Assembly: GCA_937958785.1 (NCBI GenBank)
Contig: CALGMY010000280.1
Span: 1-5,472, forward strand
Length of the DNA stretch: 5,472 nt
Reading direction: 5' to 3'
Source: an uncultured Gammaproteobacteria bacterium
GTDB taxonomy: Bacteria > Pseudomonadota > Gammaproteobacteria > Steroidobacterales > GCA-2729495
In this document: one piece after another, positions 4,890-5,472 of the stretch
How positions within the stretch are numbered: position 1 is the first letter of the stretch
How the letters are laid out: the number at the start of each line of letters is the position of its first letter
Program-made: the position numbers and the translations under genes
Notes under the pieces: model-generated
Databases searched by the model: none
What the model was told of the DNA's origin: nothing
Seen by the model: the letters and a program-made list of their open reading frames with translations, nothing else

Positions 4890-5472
4890 GTGAGCGAATC
4901 GCGCCGCAAGCTGCTCGTCGTCGAGGATGACCCCGGACTGCAAAGCCAGTTGCGGTGGTGCTTCACCGATTACGAGGTGCTCGTGGCCGATGACCGCGAG
5001 AGCGCGCTCGCGCAGATGCGCCGGCACGAGCCCCCGGTGGTGCTGCAGGACCTCGGCCTGCCCCCCGACGCCGAGGGCGTCAGCGAGGGATTTGCCGCGC
5101 TCGAGCAGGTGCTGGCGCTGCTGCCGGACACCAAGGTCATCGTCGTCACCGGCCATGGCGACCAGGAGAACGCCGTGCGGGCGGTCGGCCTCGGTGCCTA
5201 TGACTTCTACCAGAAGCCCGTCGACACGGACACGCTGCACCTGCTGGTGGACCGGGCGTACCACATCCATGAGCTGGAGCAGCAGAACCAGCGGCTGCTC
5301 CAGCAGCAGAGCTCCTCGCCCCTCGACGGGGTGGTGGCGGCCAGCGAGCAGATGCTGCAGGTCTGCCGGATGATCGAGAAGGTCGCCCCCACGACGGCGA
5401 CGACCCTCCTGCTCGGCGAGAGCGGCACCGGCAAGGAAGTCCTGGCCCGCGCCATCCACTCCCTGAGCACCC
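4890..5472 (+). CDS. prsR: PrsR-type sigma-54-dependent response regulator (partial, N-terminal 194 residues)
   Basis: The frame starts at GTG 4890 and runs off the window, giving the receiver domain and the beginning of the AAA+ domain. The receiver has acidic residues E12-D13-D14 (LLVVEDDPG), phosphoacceptor Asp54 in VVLQDLGLPPD, Thr87 in VIVVTGHGD, and Lys109 in FYQKP, so the phosphorylation site is complete. The GLPPD after Asp54 fits my memory of the PrsR family. A Gln- and Leu-rich linker (128-140) probably forms a coiled coil. The AAA+ domain begins near 148; its Walker A motif GESGTGKE is at 176-183. The remaining AAA+ part, including the GAFTGA loop that contacts sigma-54, and the DNA-binding domain lie beyond the window. 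By family knowledge PrsR activates sigma-54 promoters of PEP-CTERM genes once phosphorylated by PrsK. Gene order and spacing support the pairing. Confidence 0.93.
   Translation, partial: MSESRRKLLVVEDDPGLQSQLRWCFTDYEVLVADDRESALAQMRRHEPPVVLQDLGLPPDAEGVSEGFAALEQVLALLPDTKVIVVTGHGDQENAVRAVGLGAYDFYQKPVDTDTLHLLVDRAYHIHELEQQNQRLLQQQSSSPLDGVVAASEQMLQVCRMIEKVAPTTATTLLLGESGTGKEVLARAIHSLST

Noticed and set aside
3702..5459. A 585-codon open frame on the minus strand opposite prsK and prsR
   Set aside because: It lies antisense to two intact, family-recognisable genes. Its translation is a low-complexity mix rich in Arg, Gln, Gly, Asp and His with no motif, as expected from GC-rich DNA.
1..5472. CRISPR array, tRNA, rRNA, transposase or integrase genes
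   Set aside because: No regularly spaced repeats, cloverleaf-type sequences, rRNA motifs or recombinase motifs were seen on either strand.

Overview
The window has two parts. The right half (about 2751 to the end) carries the start of a recognisable regulatory locus: a complete membrane histidine kinase of the PrsK type, followed 51 bases later by the start of its partner response regulator PrsR, which is cut by the window edge. In the literature PrsK/PrsR is the two-component pair that accompanies exosortase (XrtA)/PEP-CTERM protein sorting and exopolysaccharide production in Gram-negative bacteria. No exosortase, PEP-CTERM protein or polysaccharide gene lies in the window itself. The high G+C (45 of 60 bases in 3001-3060) and the PrsK/PrsR type suggest a high-GC proteobacterium, probably gamma or beta. 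I cannot name a genus.

The left half (1 to about 2280) is a patchwork of poorly characterised genes. Positions 1-668 hold, on the minus strand, the N-terminal 222 residues of a multi-pass membrane protein whose 3' end lies outside the window. A 150-base gap follows. Next, on the plus strand, come a small cysteine-rich, zinc-ribbon-like protein (819-1079), a 101-residue protein of unknown function (1114-1419), and a secreted protein with a surface-adhesin-E-like domain that appears to be duplicated (1481-2269). Base composition alternates. The membrane gene and the secreted-protein gene are near 47-55% G+C in sampled lines, while the two small genes between them are near 67-78%, like the prs genes. 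This suggests that pieces of different origin have been joined here.

Positions 2270-2715 contain no convincing gene. They are rich in inverted and short direct repeats. Just before prsK there is a sigma-70-like promoter (TAAACA, 17 bases, TATGAT) whose predicted transcription start falls on the GTG start codon, so prsK may be translated from a leaderless mRNA. prsR, by contrast, has a strong Shine-Dalgarno sequence and a possible promoter of its own overlapping the prsK stop codon.

The expected circuit is inferred from the family. PrsK senses an unknown envelope or cytoplasmic signal through its multi-helix membrane region and a GAF-like domain, autophosphorylates at His487, and passes the phosphate to Asp54 of PrsR. 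PrsR, a sigma-54-dependent activator, then switches on PEP-CTERM and polysaccharide genes elsewhere. The left-half genes show no evident tie to this circuit.
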